Positions 43,512 to 52,846 of a DNA stretch of 64,000 bases are shown here, piece by piece; positions within the stretch are counted from its first letter, which is position 1; each line of letters starts with the position of its first letter. The position numbers and the translations under genes were made by a program. The stretch covers positions 310,001 to 374,000 of the forward strand of contig NZ_QVLS01000001.1 of assembly GCF_003417535.1 (NCBI RefSeq). The letters run 5' to 3'. The notes under the pieces are model-generated. The model saw only the letters and a program-made list of their open reading frames with translations, had not been told where the DNA came from and searched no databases. This stretch comes from Hydrogenophaga borbori. GTDB taxonomy: Bacteria > Pseudomonadota > Gammaproteobacteria > Burkholderiales > Burkholderiaceae_C.

Positions 43512-44656
43512 ACGCCACCTCCACCCCCCGGCGCCGCTGGTTCTGGCCCCTGGCCGCGCTGGCCCTGCTCATCCTCGCACTGGCCGCCTGGCTGTTGCTG
43601 CGCCCATCCGCCGATGCCCCGGCCGCCAGCCCGCAGGGCGCCGGCGGCGCCAGCGCACCGGCCGCGGGCGACCAGCCCCGGCCCGCGCTCACCGTCACGG
43701 TGGCCCAGCCGCAGCGCGAGTCGATGCCCATCCGCCTGCAGGCCAACGGCAACATCGCCGCCTGGCAGGAGGCCAGCGTGGGCGCCGAGGTGAACGGCCT
43801 GCGCCTGTCCACGGTGAACGTGAACGTGGGCGACGCCGTGCGCAAGGGCCAGGTGCTGGCCGAGTTCGTGCGCGAGACCACCCAGGCCGACACCCTGCAG
43901 GCGCGCGCCAGCCTGATGCAGGCCGAGGCCAGTTACCAGAACGCCAAGGCCGACGCCGAGCGCGCGCGCGCCATCGAGAACACCGGCGCGCTGTCGAAGT
44001 CGCAGGTGGCGCAGTACCTCACGCAGGAGAAGGTGGCGTTGGCGCAATGGGAGGCCGCCAAGGCCGCGCTCGGCGCCACCGAGGTGCGCCTGGGCAACAC
44101 CCGCGTGCTGGCGCCCGACGACGGCGTGATCTCCGCCCGCGCGGCCACCGTGGGCGCCGTGGTGGGCGCGGGCCAGGAGCTGTTCCGCCTGGTGCGCCAG
44201 GGCCGCCTGGAGTGGCGCGGCGAGGTCACGCCCAGCGAGGTGGACCGCGTGAAGATCGGCCAGTCCGTGGCGGTGACGGCCGCCACCGGCCGCGAGGTGC
44301 AGGGCAAGGTGCGCGCCATCGCGCCCAGCGCCGACCCGCAGACGCGCAACATCCTGGTCTTCGTCGACCTGCCGCGCCATGCCGAGCTCAAGGCCGGCAC
44401 CTTCGCGCACGGTGCCTTCGACCTGGGGCAGAGCGAGGCGTTGACGGTGCCCAGCCAGTCGGTGGTGGTGCGCGACGGCAGCAACTACGTCTTTGCCATC
44501 GACGCGCAGAGCCGCGCCAGCCAGCTCAAGGTGCGCACCGGCCGCCGCGTGGGCGAGCGCGTGGAAGTGCTCGAAGGCCTGCAGGCCGAGGCATCCGTGG
44601 CGGTGCAGGGCGCGGGCTTCCTCAACGAAGGTGATCTGGTGAAAGTGGTGCAGTGA
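43508..44656 (+). CDS. RND efflux periplasmic adaptor (membrane fusion protein)
   Basis: A 382-residue HlyD/AcrA-type adaptor. It has an N-terminal membrane anchor (FWPLAALALLILALAAWLLL), an Ala/Gly/Pro linker, lipoyl halves around a coiled-coil hairpin (about residues 110-180), and beta-barrel/membrane-proximal domains. It bridges the outer channel and the inner pump. The pump gene starts two bases after its stop. Confidence 0.93.
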   Translation: MNATSTPRRRWFWPLAALALLILALAAWLLLRPSADAPAASPQGAGGASAPAAGDQPRPALTVTVAQPQRESMPIRLQANGNIAAWQEASVGAEVNGLRLSTVNVNVGDAVRKGQVLAEFVRETTQADTLQARASLMQAEASYQNAKADAERARAIENTGALSKSQVAQYLTQEKVALAQWEAAKAALGATEVRLGNTRVLAPDDGVISARAATVGAVVGAGQELFRLVRQGRLEWRGEVTPSEVDRVKIGQSVAVTAATGREVQGKVRAIAPSADPQTRNILVFVDLPRHAELKAGTFAHGAFDLGQSEALTVPSQSVVVRDGSNYVFAIDAQSRASQLKVRTGRRVGERVEVLEGLQAEASVAVQGAGFLNEGDLVKVVQ

Positions 44657-44657
44657 C

Positions 44658-47600
44658 ATGAATGTCTCCGCCTGGTCCATCCGCAACCCCATTCCGGCGG
44701 CGATGCTGTTCGTCATGCTGACGCTGGCGGGCCTGTTCTCCTTCAAGCAGATGAAGGTGCAGAACTTCCCGGACCTGGACCTGCCCACCATCACCGTGGT
44801 GGCGGCCCTGCCGGGCGCTTCGCCCAACCAGCTCGAGAACGACGTCGCGCGCATCATCGAAAACAGCCTGGCCTCGCTGCAAGGACTCAAGCACATCTAC
44901 ACCAAGGTGCAGGACGGCACGGTCTCGCTCACCGTGGAGTTCCGCATCGAGAAGGACACGCAGCAGGCGCTGGACGACGTGCGCTCGGCCGTGGCCAAGG
45001 TGCGCAGCGAACTGCCCACCGACCTGCGCGACCCCATCGTCAACAAGGTGGAGCTGGCCGGCGGGGCGGTGCTGGCCTTCACGGTCGCGTCCGACAAGAT
45101 GGACGCCGAGGCCTTGTCCTGGTTCGTCGACAACGACGTCTCCAAGCTCCTGCTGTCGGTGCCAGGCGTGGGCGCGGTCAACCGCGTGGGCGGCGTGGAC
45201 CGCGAGGTGCAGGTGCTGCTGGACCCGCTCAAGCTGCAGGCGCTCGGCACCACGGCCACCGACGTGTCGCGCCAGCTGGCGCGCGTGCAGATCGAAAGCG
45301 CGGGCGGCCGCGTGGACCTGGGCGGCAGCCAACAGCCGCTGCGCACGCTGTCGCAACTGGCCTCGGCCGAAGCACTGGCCGGCATGCAGGTGGCGCTGAG
45401 CGACGGCCGCTACATCCGCCTGGACCAGATCGCCGAGGTGCGCGACACCGTGGCCGACCCCACGGCCGCCGCCTTCCTGGACGGCAAGCCCGTGGTGGGC
45501 TTCGAAGTGGCGCGCAGCCGCGGCGCCGGCGAGATCGAGGTGGGCGACGGCGTGCGCGCCAAGCTGGAGCAGCTGCGCGCCGCCCGGCCCGACCTGCACA
45601 TCACCGAGTCCTTCGACTTCGTCACGCCGGTGAAAGAGGAGTTCGACGCCTCCATGACCCTGCTGTACGAAGGCGCCCTGCTGGCGGTGCTGGTGGTCTG
45701 GCTGTTCCTGCGCGATTTCCGCGCCACCGTGGTGTCGGCCGTGGCGCTGCCGCTGTCGGCCATCCCGGCCTTCATCGGCATGTACGCCATGGGCTTCACC
45801 ATCAACGTGGTGACGCTGCTCGCCATGTCGCTGGTGATCGGCATCCTCGTGGACGACGCCATCGTGGAGGTCGAGAACATCGTGCGCCACATGCGCATGG
45901 GCAAGACGCCCTACCAGGCCGCCATGGAGGCGGCCGACGAGATCGGCCTGGCCGTCATCGCCACCACCTTCACGCTGATCGCGGTGTTCCTGCCCACGGC
46001 CTTCATGGCGGGCATCCCGGGCAAGTTCTTCAAGCAGTTCGGCTGGACCGCCGCGCTGGCGGTGTTCGCCTCGCTGGTGGTCGCGCGCGCGCTCACGCCC
46101 ATGATGGCGGCCTACCTGCTCAAGCCCGTGGTGATGGCCAAGGAGATGCCGCGCTGGGCGGCCTCCAACGCCCTCACGCGCGGCCTCTGGCGCTGGGCGC
46201 ACAACCAGGACGAGCCGGCCTGGGTGGACACCTACCAGAACTGGGCGCGCTGGTGCATCCGCCACCGCTGGCTCACCAGCCTGGGTGCCGGTCTGTTCTT
46301 CATCGGCTCGCTGATGCTGATCCCGCTGTTGCCGCAGGGCTTCGTGCCGCCCGACGACAACTCGCAGACCCAGGTCTTCCTGGAGCTGCCGCCCGGCGCC
46401 ACGCTGGAGCAGACCGTGGCCACGGCCGAGCGCGCGCGTCAGCTGGTGGCGGCGGTGCCGCACGTGCGCTCGGTCTACACCACCATCGGCTCGGGCACGG
46501 CCGGCACCGATCCGTTCGCGCCGCAGGGCGCGGCGGAGTCGCGCAAGGCCGCGCTCACCATCCAGCTCGATCCGCGTGGCCAGCGCCCGCGCAAGCAGGG
46601 CATCGAAAACCAGATCCGCGACGCCATGTCCAACCTGCCCGGCGTGCGCAGCAAGGTGGGCCTGGGGGGCTCGGGCGAGAAGTACGTTCTGACCCTGACC
46701 GGCAGCGACGCGCACGCCATGACCACCGCCGCGCGGGCGGTCGAGCGCGACCTGCGCACCGTGCGCGGCGTGGGCAGCATCCAGTCCACCGCCGCGCTGG
46801 TGCGCACCGAGATCATCGTCACGCCCGACCTGGCGCGCGCCGCCGAGCTCGGCGTGACCAGCTCGGCCATCGCCGAGACGCTGCGCATCGCCACGGTGGG
46901 CGACTACGACAACCTGCTGCCCAAGATGAACCTGCCGCAGCGGCAGATCCCCATCGTGGTCAAGCTCGACGTCGGCGCGCGCCACGACCTGGACGTGCTG
47001 CGCCGCCTGGCCGTGCCCGGCGCCAAGGGGCCGGTGATGCTGGGCCAGGTGGCCTCGCTCGAGTTCGGCGGCGGCCCGGCGGTGATCGACCGCTACGACC
47101 GCTCGCGCAACATCAACTTCGAGGTCGAGCTCGCGGGCATCGCGCTGGGCGACATGAAGGCGGCGGTGGACAAGCTGCCCAGCCTGCGCAACCTGCCGCC
47201 GGGGGTGTCGGTGCTGGAGGTGGGCGACGCCGAGGTGCAGGGCGAGCTGTTCGCCAGCTTCGGCCTGGCCATGCTCACCGGTGTGCTGTGCATCTACATC
47301 GTGCTGGTGCTGCTGTTCAAGGCCTTCCTGCACCCCATGACCATCCTGGCGGCGCTGCCGCTGTCGCTGGGCGGGGCCTTCGTGGCGCTGCTGATCGCCA
47401 ACAAGAGCTTCTCCATGCCCTCGCTGATCGGCCTGATCATGCTGATGGGCGTGGCGACGAAGAACTCCATCCTGCTGGTGGAATACGCCATCGAGGCGCG
47501 GCGCGCGCACGGCCTGTCGCGGCTGGACGCCATCCTGGACGCCTGCCACAAGCGCGCTCGGCCGATCGTGATGACCACGATCGCCATGGGCGCGGGCATG

Positions 47601-47846
47601 CTGCCCATCGCGGTCGGCTGGGGCGAGGCGGACGGCAGCTTCCGCTCGCCGATGGCGGTGGCGGTGATCGGCGGACTCATCACCTCGACCTTCCTGAGCC
47701 TGCTGGTGATCCCGGCGGTGTTCACCATCGTCGACGACGTGGCGCTGTGGTTCGCGAAGCTGTTCCACCGGCGCGACGCGTCGATGCCGCCGGCCACGCC
47801 GCCCGGCGCGGCCCACCCGCCGGCGGCGGAGCACCCGGGGTCCTGA
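44658..47846 (+). CDS. RND multidrug efflux permease (HAE1/AcrB family)
   Basis: A 1062-residue inner-membrane proton/drug antiporter with 12 spans and two large periplasmic loops. The proton-relay residues are intact: Asp399 and Asp400 in VDDAIVEVENI and Lys935 in GVATKNSILLVEYA. It should expel hydrophobic or amphipathic compounds; the substrate range cannot be read from the sequence. Some relatives in this order act on solvents or antibiotics. The complete tripartite set is encoded in one operon, with a LysR regulator 46 bases downstream. Confidence 0.95.
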   Translation: MNVSAWSIRNPIPAAMLFVMLTLAGLFSFKQMKVQNFPDLDLPTITVVAALPGASPNQLENDVARIIENSLASLQGLKHIYTKVQDGTVSLTVEFRIEKDTQQALDDVRSAVAKVRSELPTDLRDPIVNKVELAGGAVLAFTVASDKMDAEALSWFVDNDVSKLLLSVPGVGAVNRVGGVDREVQVLLDPLKLQALGTTATDVSRQLARVQIESAGGRVDLGGSQQPLRTLSQLASAEALAGMQVALSDGRYIRLDQIAEVRDTVADPTAAAFLDGKPVVGFEVARSRGAGEIEVGDGVRAKLEQLRAARPDLHITESFDFVTPVKEEFDASMTLLYEGALLAVLVVWLFLRDFRATVVSAVALPLSAIPAFIGMYAMGFTINVVTLLAMSLVIGILVDDAIVEVENIVRHMRMGKTPYQAAMEAADEIGLAVIATTFTLIAVFLPTAFMAGIPGKFFKQFGWTAALAVFASLVVARALTPMMAAYLLKPVVMAKEMPRWAASNALTRGLWRWAHNQDEPAWVDTYQNWARWCIRHRWLTSLGAGLFFIGSLMLIPLLPQGFVPPDDNSQTQVFLELPPGATLEQTVATAERARQLVAAVPHVRSVYTTIGSGTAGTDPFAPQGAAESRKAALTIQLDPRGQRPRKQGIENQIRDAMSNLPGVRSKVGLGGSGEKYVLTLTGSDAHAMTTAARAVERDLRTVRGVGSIQSTAALVRTEIIVTPDLARAAELGVTSSAIAETLRIATVGDYDNLLPKMNLPQRQIPIVVKLDVGARHDLDVLRRLAVPGAKGPVMLGQVASLEFGGGPAVIDRYDRSRNINFEVELAGIALGDMKAAVDKLPSLRNLPPGVSVLEVGDAEVQGELFASFGLAMLTGVLCIYIVLVLLFKAFLHPMTILAALPLSLGGAFVALLIANKSFSMPSLIGLIMLMGVATKNSILLVEYAIEARRAHGLSRLDAILDACHKRARPIVMTTIAMGAGMLPIAVGWGEADGSFRSPMAVAVIGGLITSTFLSLLVIPAVFTIVDDVALWFAKLFHRRDASMPPATPPGAAHPPAAEHPGS

Positions 47847-47892
47847 AGGCGCCTGGCGCGGGCGGGGCATGGGCCGAGCACAATAGGCGCCC

Positions 47893-48792
47893 ATGCGCCT
47901 GCGCCACATCGAGGTCTTCAACGCCGTCATGCTCACCGGCAGCGTGAGCGCGGCGGCCCGCATGATCAACGTCACCCAGCCGGCGGTGAGCCGCACGCTG
48001 CAGCACGCCGAACTGCAGCTCGGCTTTCCGCTGTTCCAGCGCGCCGGCGGGCGCCTGGTGCCCACCACCGAGGCCCAGACGCTGTACCCGCACATCGAGC
48101 GCCTGTTCGCCCAGCTCGACGAGGTGCAGCGCCTGGCCACCAGCCTGAAGGCCGGCCGCACCCACGGCGAGCTGCGCGTGCTCACCGTGCTGGGTCTGAG
48201 CTACGAGGTGCTGCCGCGCGCCATGCGCCTGTTCCGCGAACGGCACCCCGACGTGCTGGTGCACCACCAGGCCCTGCACTCGGTGCAGATCGTCTCCGCC
48301 CTGGCCCTGCAGGAGGCCGACGTGGGCTACGTGTTCAACCCCGGCTCGCACCCGGCCCTGGTGCAGGAGCGCCTGGGCGAGCGGCGCGTGATGGTGGTGG
48401 CGCCCAAGGGCCTGCTGCCGCCGCGCGTGCTCAAGGCCGGCGGCATCGGCTGGTCGCAGCTGGCGCGGCTGCCCGTGATCGCCCTGGACGGCCAGGACCC
48501 GCTGGGTGTGCAGCTCTCGCACGCCATGCGCGACCACGGCGTGGACCTGCGCCCGATCATGACCGTGCAGACCTACCACGTGGCGCTGGCGCTGGCCCAG
48601 CACGGCGTGGGCGTGGCCCTGGTGGAGGGCTGCACGGCGACCTCGGCCGATCGCACGCGCGTGGATGTGCTGCCCTTCGAGCCGGCCATGCTCACCGCCG
48701 TGCACATGCTGCGGCCCACCGCGCGGCCGCATTCGGTGGTGGCGCGCGCCTTCACGCGCTGTTTTCAGCAGGCCTTGCAGCAGATCGGATGA
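47893..48792 (+). CDS. LysR-family transcriptional regulator
   Basis: A 299-residue LysR regulator with N-terminal helix-turn-helix (VFNAVMLTGSVSAAARMINVTQPAVSRTL) and a substrate-binding-like effector domain. A CACAAT element 9 bases before the ATG could make a nearly leaderless transcript. Possible targets are the efflux operon upstream or the convergent D-amino-acid dehydrogenase and the transporter module beyond; LysR proteins related to amino-acid catabolism resemble it, so the second is somewhat favoured. Overlaps the dadA-like gene tail-to-tail by 41 bases. Confidence 0.9.
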   Translation: MRLRHIEVFNAVMLTGSVSAAARMINVTQPAVSRTLQHAELQLGFPLFQRAGGRLVPTTEAQTLYPHIERLFAQLDEVQRLATSLKAGRTHGELRVLTVLGLSYEVLPRAMRLFRERHPDVLVHHQALHSVQIVSALALQEADVGYVFNPGSHPALVQERLGERRVMVVAPKGLLPPRVLKAGGIGWSQLARLPVIALDGQDPLGVQLSHAMRDHGVDLRPIMTVQTYHVALALAQHGVGVALVEGCTATSADRTRVDVLPFEPAMLTAVHMLRPTARPHSVVARAFTRCFQQALQQIG

Positions 48793-50077
48793 GCGCGGCG
48801 GCCGTGCGCGGCCGCTCCGCCACACCTTGCAGCTGGCGCGACAGCCGCCGCGCGCTGCCGGCGGCCAGGGTGAAGCCCAGGGCGCCATGTCCGGCGTTGA
48901 ACAGCACATTGGCGGGCGCGCCGCCCACCCGGCCCACGATGGGGACGCCCGTGGGCGTGGCGGGGCGCAGGCCGGCCCAGGGGCGGGTCTCGGTGCCGGC
49001 GCAGGCCAGCGGGAAGACCTCGCGCGCGGCACGCCGCAGCTGCTCGACGCGGCGGGTCTCGATGCGCGTGTCGTGGCCGGCCAGCTCGGCCAGCCCGGCC
49101 ACGCGCAGGCGCTGGCCCAGTCGCGCGAACACCAGTTTGCGCTGCGCGTCGGTCACGCTCACGTTCGGTGCCAGGCCGCTGCCGACCGGCGCGTCCAGCG
49201 TGAGGCTGTAGCCCTTGAGCGGGTAGACCGGCAGGCTCACCCCGAGCCGGCGCGCGAACGCGGTCACGCCGGTGCCCAGAGCGGCAACGAAGCCGTCGGC
49301 CTCGATCCAGTCGTTGCCCGCCTGCACCGCGACCAGGCGATCGCCCTCGCGCCGCAGCGCACCCAGGGGCGCGCCGAGCACGAAGCGCACGCCGCGCGCC
49401 TGCAGGGCGCCGTGCAGGGCGTCGCACAGGCGGGCGCAGTCGGCCGCGCATTCGCCCGGCGTGTGGATGCCGCCCACGTAGCGCGCCGCGCTGCCGGCCA
49501 GTGCCGGTTCGACGCGCAGGCAGTCGGCGAGCGACAGCGCGTGCTGCTCGGCGCCGCCCAGGGCGCGCTGCAGATCGAGCTGGTGGCGCGCCGCCGCGAA
49601 CGAGGCCTCGCTGCCGTACATCACCAGCTTGCCGCTGGTGGTGAAGTCGCAGTGGGCCTGCGTGTCGGCCAGCAGCTGCTGCAGGACCTCGCGGCTTTCC
49701 TCCGCCAGGGCCAGCAGCGTGCCGGTGCTGCGGGCGGACACCTCCGCGCGGCAGGCGGCCAGGAAGCGCAGGCCCCAGGCCCACTGCGCCGGGTCCAGGC
49801 GCAGGCGCAGCGAGAAGGGCGATTCGCGCGAGAGCAGCAGCTTGGGCAGCTGCGCCCAGATCGAGGGATCGGCCAGCGGCTGCACGTAGGCGTAGCTCAG
49901 CTGCGCGCCGTTGCCGAAGCTGGCGCCTTGACCGGGGCGATGCGCGTCGATGACGGTGACGTCGAAGCCGTCGCGCTGCAATTGCCAGGCGGTGGCCAGG
50001 CCGACGATGCCGGCGCCCAGCACGGCCACGCGGCGCGCGGCGGGCGGGTTCAGGGACAGGGCAGGGGGGTTGTGCAT
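48752..50077 (-). CDS. dadA: D-amino-acid dehydrogenase-like FAD oxidoreductase
   Basis: A 441-residue DadA/DAO-family flavoprotein with the FAD-binding GAGIVGLATAWQL (Gly21, Gly23, Gly26). Further family segments are GQGASFGNGAQLSYAYVQPLADPS, YPLKGYSLT, PWAGLRPATPTGVPIVG and FNAGHGALGFTLAAGSA. It oxidises D-amino acids to 2-keto acids at the membrane; the true substrate is open. The ATG at 50077 is used since the frame extends upstream without homology. It diverges from the aminotransferase gene, sharing a 190-base promoter region. Confidence 0.86.
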   Translation of the reverse strand: MHNPPALSLNPPAARRVAVLGAGIVGLATAWQLQRDGFDVTVIDAHRPGQGASFGNGAQLSYAYVQPLADPSIWAQLPKLLLSRESPFSLRLRLDPAQWAWGLRFLAACRAEVSARSTGTLLALAEESREVLQQLLADTQAHCDFTTSGKLVMYGSEASFAAARHQLDLQRALGGAEQHALSLADCLRVEPALAGSAARYVGGIHTPGECAADCARLCDALHGALQARGVRFVLGAPLGALRREGDRLVAVQAGNDWIEADGFVAALGTGVTAFARRLGVSLPVYPLKGYSLTLDAPVGSGLAPNVSVTDAQRKLVFARLGQRLRVAGLAELAGHDTRIETRRVEQLRRAAREVFPLACAGTETRPWAGLRPATPTGVPIVGRVGGAPANVLFNAGHGALGFTLAAGSARRLSRQLQGVAERPRTAAALIRSAARPAENSA

Positions 50078-50267
50078 GGTGGGCCGCACTGTAGGCAGGC
50101 GCCTGGCGCCTGTGAAATGCAGACCGAGGCATCGCCCATGACCGGAACTCATGGACAGGGCGGCGAGGCATAACCTGAAGGCATGGCCCGGGCCGATAAA
50201 AGCATGTGGACAGCGGCGGACGCTTGCCTAGACTGGCGCATTCCCCCCACCGCTCCCCCAGCCGCCC

Positions 50268-51620
50268 ATGCAATCCAGCCACGTTTTCCACCGCCAGCTG
50301 CTCCAGGACATGCCCGTCGCCGTCAGTGGCAAAGGCATCACGCTCACCGACAGCCAGGGCAAAACCTACCTCGACGCCTCCGGCGGCGCGGCCGTCTCCT
50401 GCCTCGGCCATGGCCACCCGGACGTGATCGCGGCCATGCACGCGCAACTCGACCAGCTGGCCTACGCGCACACCAGCTTCTTCACCACGGCCGTGGCCGA
50501 GGAACTGGCCGATACCCTGATCGACACCGCGCCCCAGGGCATGAGCAACGTGTACTTCGTGAGCGGCGGCTCCGAGGCCGTGGAGGCCGCGCTCAAGATG
50601 GCGCGCCAGTACTTCGTGGAGATCGGCCAGCCGCAGCGCGAGCACTTCATCGCGCGCCGTCAGAGCTACCACGGCAACACCCTGGGCGCGCTGGCCGTGG
50701 GTGGCAACGCCTGGCGCCGCGAGCAGTTCAAGCCGCTGCTGATCGAGGTCGAGCACGTCTCGCCCTGCTACGAGTACCGCGACAAGCGCGCCGACGAGAC
50801 CGCCGAGCAGTACGGCCAGCGCCTGGTGGCCGAGCTGGAGGCCGCCATCGAACGCCTGGGTGGCGACAAGGTCATCGCCTTCGTGGCCGAGACGGTGGGC
50901 GGCGCCACGGCCGGTGTGCTCACGCCGGTGCCGGGCTACTTCAAGGGCGTGCGCGAGCTGTGCGACCGCCACGGCATCCTGCTCATCCTGGACGAGGTGA
51001 TGTGCGGCATGGGCCGCACCGGCACGCTGCACGCGTGCGAGCAGGAAGGCGTGGTGCCCGATCTGCTCACCATCGCCAAGGGCCTGGGCGGGGGGTACCA
51101 GCCCATCGGCGCGGTGCTGGCGCAAAACCGCATCGTCGAGACCTTCCGCAAGGGCAGCGGCCTGTTCCAGCACGGCCACACCTACCTGGGGCATGCCGTG
51201 GCCTGCGCGGCCGCGCTGGCGGTGCAGCGCGTGATCCAGCGCGACGGCCTGCTGGCCCAGGTGCGCGAGCGCGGCGCGCAGCTGCAGGCGCTGTTCCAGG
51301 ACGCCTTCGGCGAGCACCCGCACGTGGGCGACGTGCGCGGCCGCGGCCTGTTCTGGGGCGTGGAGCTGGTGGCCGACCGCGCCAGCAAGCAATGGTTCGA
51401 CCCCGAACTCAAGCTGCACGCGCGCCTCAAGCGCGCCGCCATGGCCGAGGGCCTGATGGTCTATCCGGCCGGCGGCTCGGTGGACGGCCGCTGCGGCGAC
51501 CACATCCTGCTGGCGCCCCCTTTCATCAGCACCCCCGACGAGCTGGCCCAGATCGTGCATCGCCTGCGCACGGCGATCGACAAGACGCTGGCCGGGGTGC
51601 CCAAGCTGGCCACCGCCTGA
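50268..51620 (+). CDS. Class-III PLP aminotransferase
   Basis: A 450-residue class-III (omega-amino-acid) aminotransferase with Lys271 in TIAKGLGGGYQPIG, the DEVMCGMGRTG segment, SGGSEAVEAALKMARQY and HGHTYLGHAVACAAAL. Family members move amino groups from omega-, beta- or other amino compounds to pyruvate or 2-oxoglutarate; the specificity is unknown. It leads the module that goes on with a TAXI-TRAP transporter and a racemase-family protein. Confidence 0.9.
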   Translation: MQSSHVFHRQLLQDMPVAVSGKGITLTDSQGKTYLDASGGAAVSCLGHGHPDVIAAMHAQLDQLAYAHTSFFTTAVAEELADTLIDTAPQGMSNVYFVSGGSEAVEAALKMARQYFVEIGQPQREHFIARRQSYHGNTLGALAVGGNAWRREQFKPLLIEVEHVSPCYEYRDKRADETAEQYGQRLVAELEAAIERLGGDKVIAFVAETVGGATAGVLTPVPGYFKGVRELCDRHGILLILDEVMCGMGRTGTLHACEQEGVVPDLLTIAKGLGGGYQPIGAVLAQNRIVETFRKGSGLFQHGHTYLGHAVACAAALAVQRVIQRDGLLAQVRERGAQLQALFQDAFGEHPHVGDVRGRGLFWGVELVADRASKQWFDPELKLHARLKRAAMAEGLMVYPAGGSVDGRCGDHILLAPPFISTPDELAQIVHRLRTAIDKTLAGVPKLATA

Positions 51621-51664
51621 CGCCATGCCCGCTCTGCATGGCGTCACGGGGTAAACCCCGTGAC
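51618..51664 (+). other. Two overlapping perfect hairpins after the aminotransferase gene
   Basis: The first stem is TGACGCCATGC with GCATGGCGTCA (51618-51628 and 51636-51646). The second is GTCACGGGG with CCCCGTGAC (51643-51651 and 51656-51664). They share four bases (GTCA). Neither is followed by a T run, so simple termination is unlikely; an mRNA-processing or stabilising element fits better. Confidence 0.75.
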
Positions 51665-51774
51665 GTCGCGGCGGGGGCGGGCCGGGCGATTGCATTAGCA
51701 TTCCCGGCCTGCGCGCGACCGTTCCACAAGAGCATCACGCCTTTCCACAACCAGTGACCCGCAGGAGAACCACC

Positions 51775-52752
51775 ATGAAGAAACTCACCGCCTGTCTCAG
51801 CGCCGTGGCCGCATCGGCCGCGATGATGGCGCCCGCCGCCCCCGCCTTCGCCCAACAGAAGTTCATGACCATCGGCACCGGTGGCGTGACCGGCGTGTAC
51901 TACGCCGCGGGCGGCGCCATCTGCCGCCTGGTGAACAAGGACCGCGCCAAGCACGGCTTCCGCTGCACGGTGGAATCCACGGGTGGCTCCGTCGCCAACA
52001 TCAACACCATCAAGGCCGGTGACCTCGACTTCGGCGTGGCGCAGTCCGACTGGAACCACCACGCCTACAAGGGCACCAGCACGTTCCAGAAGGACGGCGC
52101 TTTCAGCGATCTGCGCTCCGTCTTCTCGCTGCACCCCGAGCCCTTCACCGTGCTCGCCCGCGCCGACGCCAACGTCAAGAACTTCAGCGAACTCAAGGGC
52201 AAACGCGTGAACGTGGGCAACCCCGGTTCCGGCACCCGCGCGTCCATGGAGCAGCTGCTGACGGCCATGAACTGGAAGCTCAGCGACTTCGGTCTGGCGG
52301 CCGAGCTCAAGGCCGACGAGCACGGCGCCGCGCTGTGCGACAACAAAATCGACGCCTTCTTCTACGGCGTAGGCCACCCGAGCGCCAACATCCAGGACCC
52401 GGTGACCACCTGTGGCGCCAAGCTGGTGAACATCTCCGGCCCGGCCGTGGACAAGCTGGTGGCCGAGTTCCCGTTCTACGCCAAGGCCGTGATCCCCGGC
52501 GGCCTGTACAAGGGCAATGACCAGGACACCAACACCTACGGTGTGTTGGCGACCTTCGTGACCTCGGCCAAGGCCTCGGACGATCAGGTCTACACCCTGG
52601 TGAAGGCGGTGTTCGACAACTTCGACGAGTTCAAGAAGCTGCACCCGGCCTTTGCCAACCTGAAGGCCGAGAACATGGTCAAGGATGGCCTGAGTGCGCC
52701 GCTGCACCCCGGTGCCGCCAAGTACTACAAGGAAAAGGGCTGGATCAAGTAA
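51775..52752 (+). CDS. TAXI-family TRAP transporter solute-binding protein
   Basis: A 325-residue periplasmic binding protein with a cleavable signal (AAPAFAQQ) and the TAXI-family opening [27 protein letters not shown]. It delivers the substrate (glutamate/glutamine-like or other organic acids in characterised members) to the fused TRAP permease. A GCAGGAG site precedes the ATG at 51775. An intercistronic hairpin separates it from the permease gene. Confidence 0.93.
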   Translation: MKKLTACLSAVAASAAMMAPAAPAFAQQKFMTIGTGGVTGVYYAAGGAICRLVNKDRAKHGFRCTVESTGGSVANINTIKAGDLDFGVAQSDWNHHAYKGTSTFQKDGAFSDLRSVFSLHPEPFTVLARADANVKNFSELKGKRVNVGNPGSGTRASMEQLLTAMNWKLSDFGLAAELKADEHGAALCDNKIDAFFYGVGHPSANIQDPVTTCGAKLVNISGPAVDKLVAEFPFYAKAVIPGGLYKGNDQDTNTYGVLATFVTSAKASDDQVYTLVKAVFDNFDEFKKLHPAFANLKAENMVKDGLSAPLHPGAAKYYKEKGWIK

Positions 52753-52772
52753 TCTGCTGATCCGTTGCCGCT

Positions 52773-52810
52773 GAGCACCCCATGTGCGGCCCGCCGCTCA
52801 TGGGGTGTTC
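52773..52810 (+). other. Intercistronic hairpin between binding protein and permease genes
   Basis: A 12-bp stem (GAGCACCCCATG with CATGGGGTGTTC, one G-U pair) and a 14-base loop, with no T run. Such structures often protect the upstream mRNA so that more binding protein than permease is made. Confidence 0.65.
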
Positions 52811-52846
52811 TGCATTGAGGGCCCCTGAGCATCCACCTCATCCATC

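Noticed and set aside
44622-48185. 1187-codon open frame antisense to the RND pump
   Set aside because: Low-complexity His/Gln/Arg translation mirroring a certain gene.
52773-52846. Rho-independent terminator after the TAXI gene
   Set aside because: The hairpin is strong but not followed by Ts, and the permease gene must be transcribed through.
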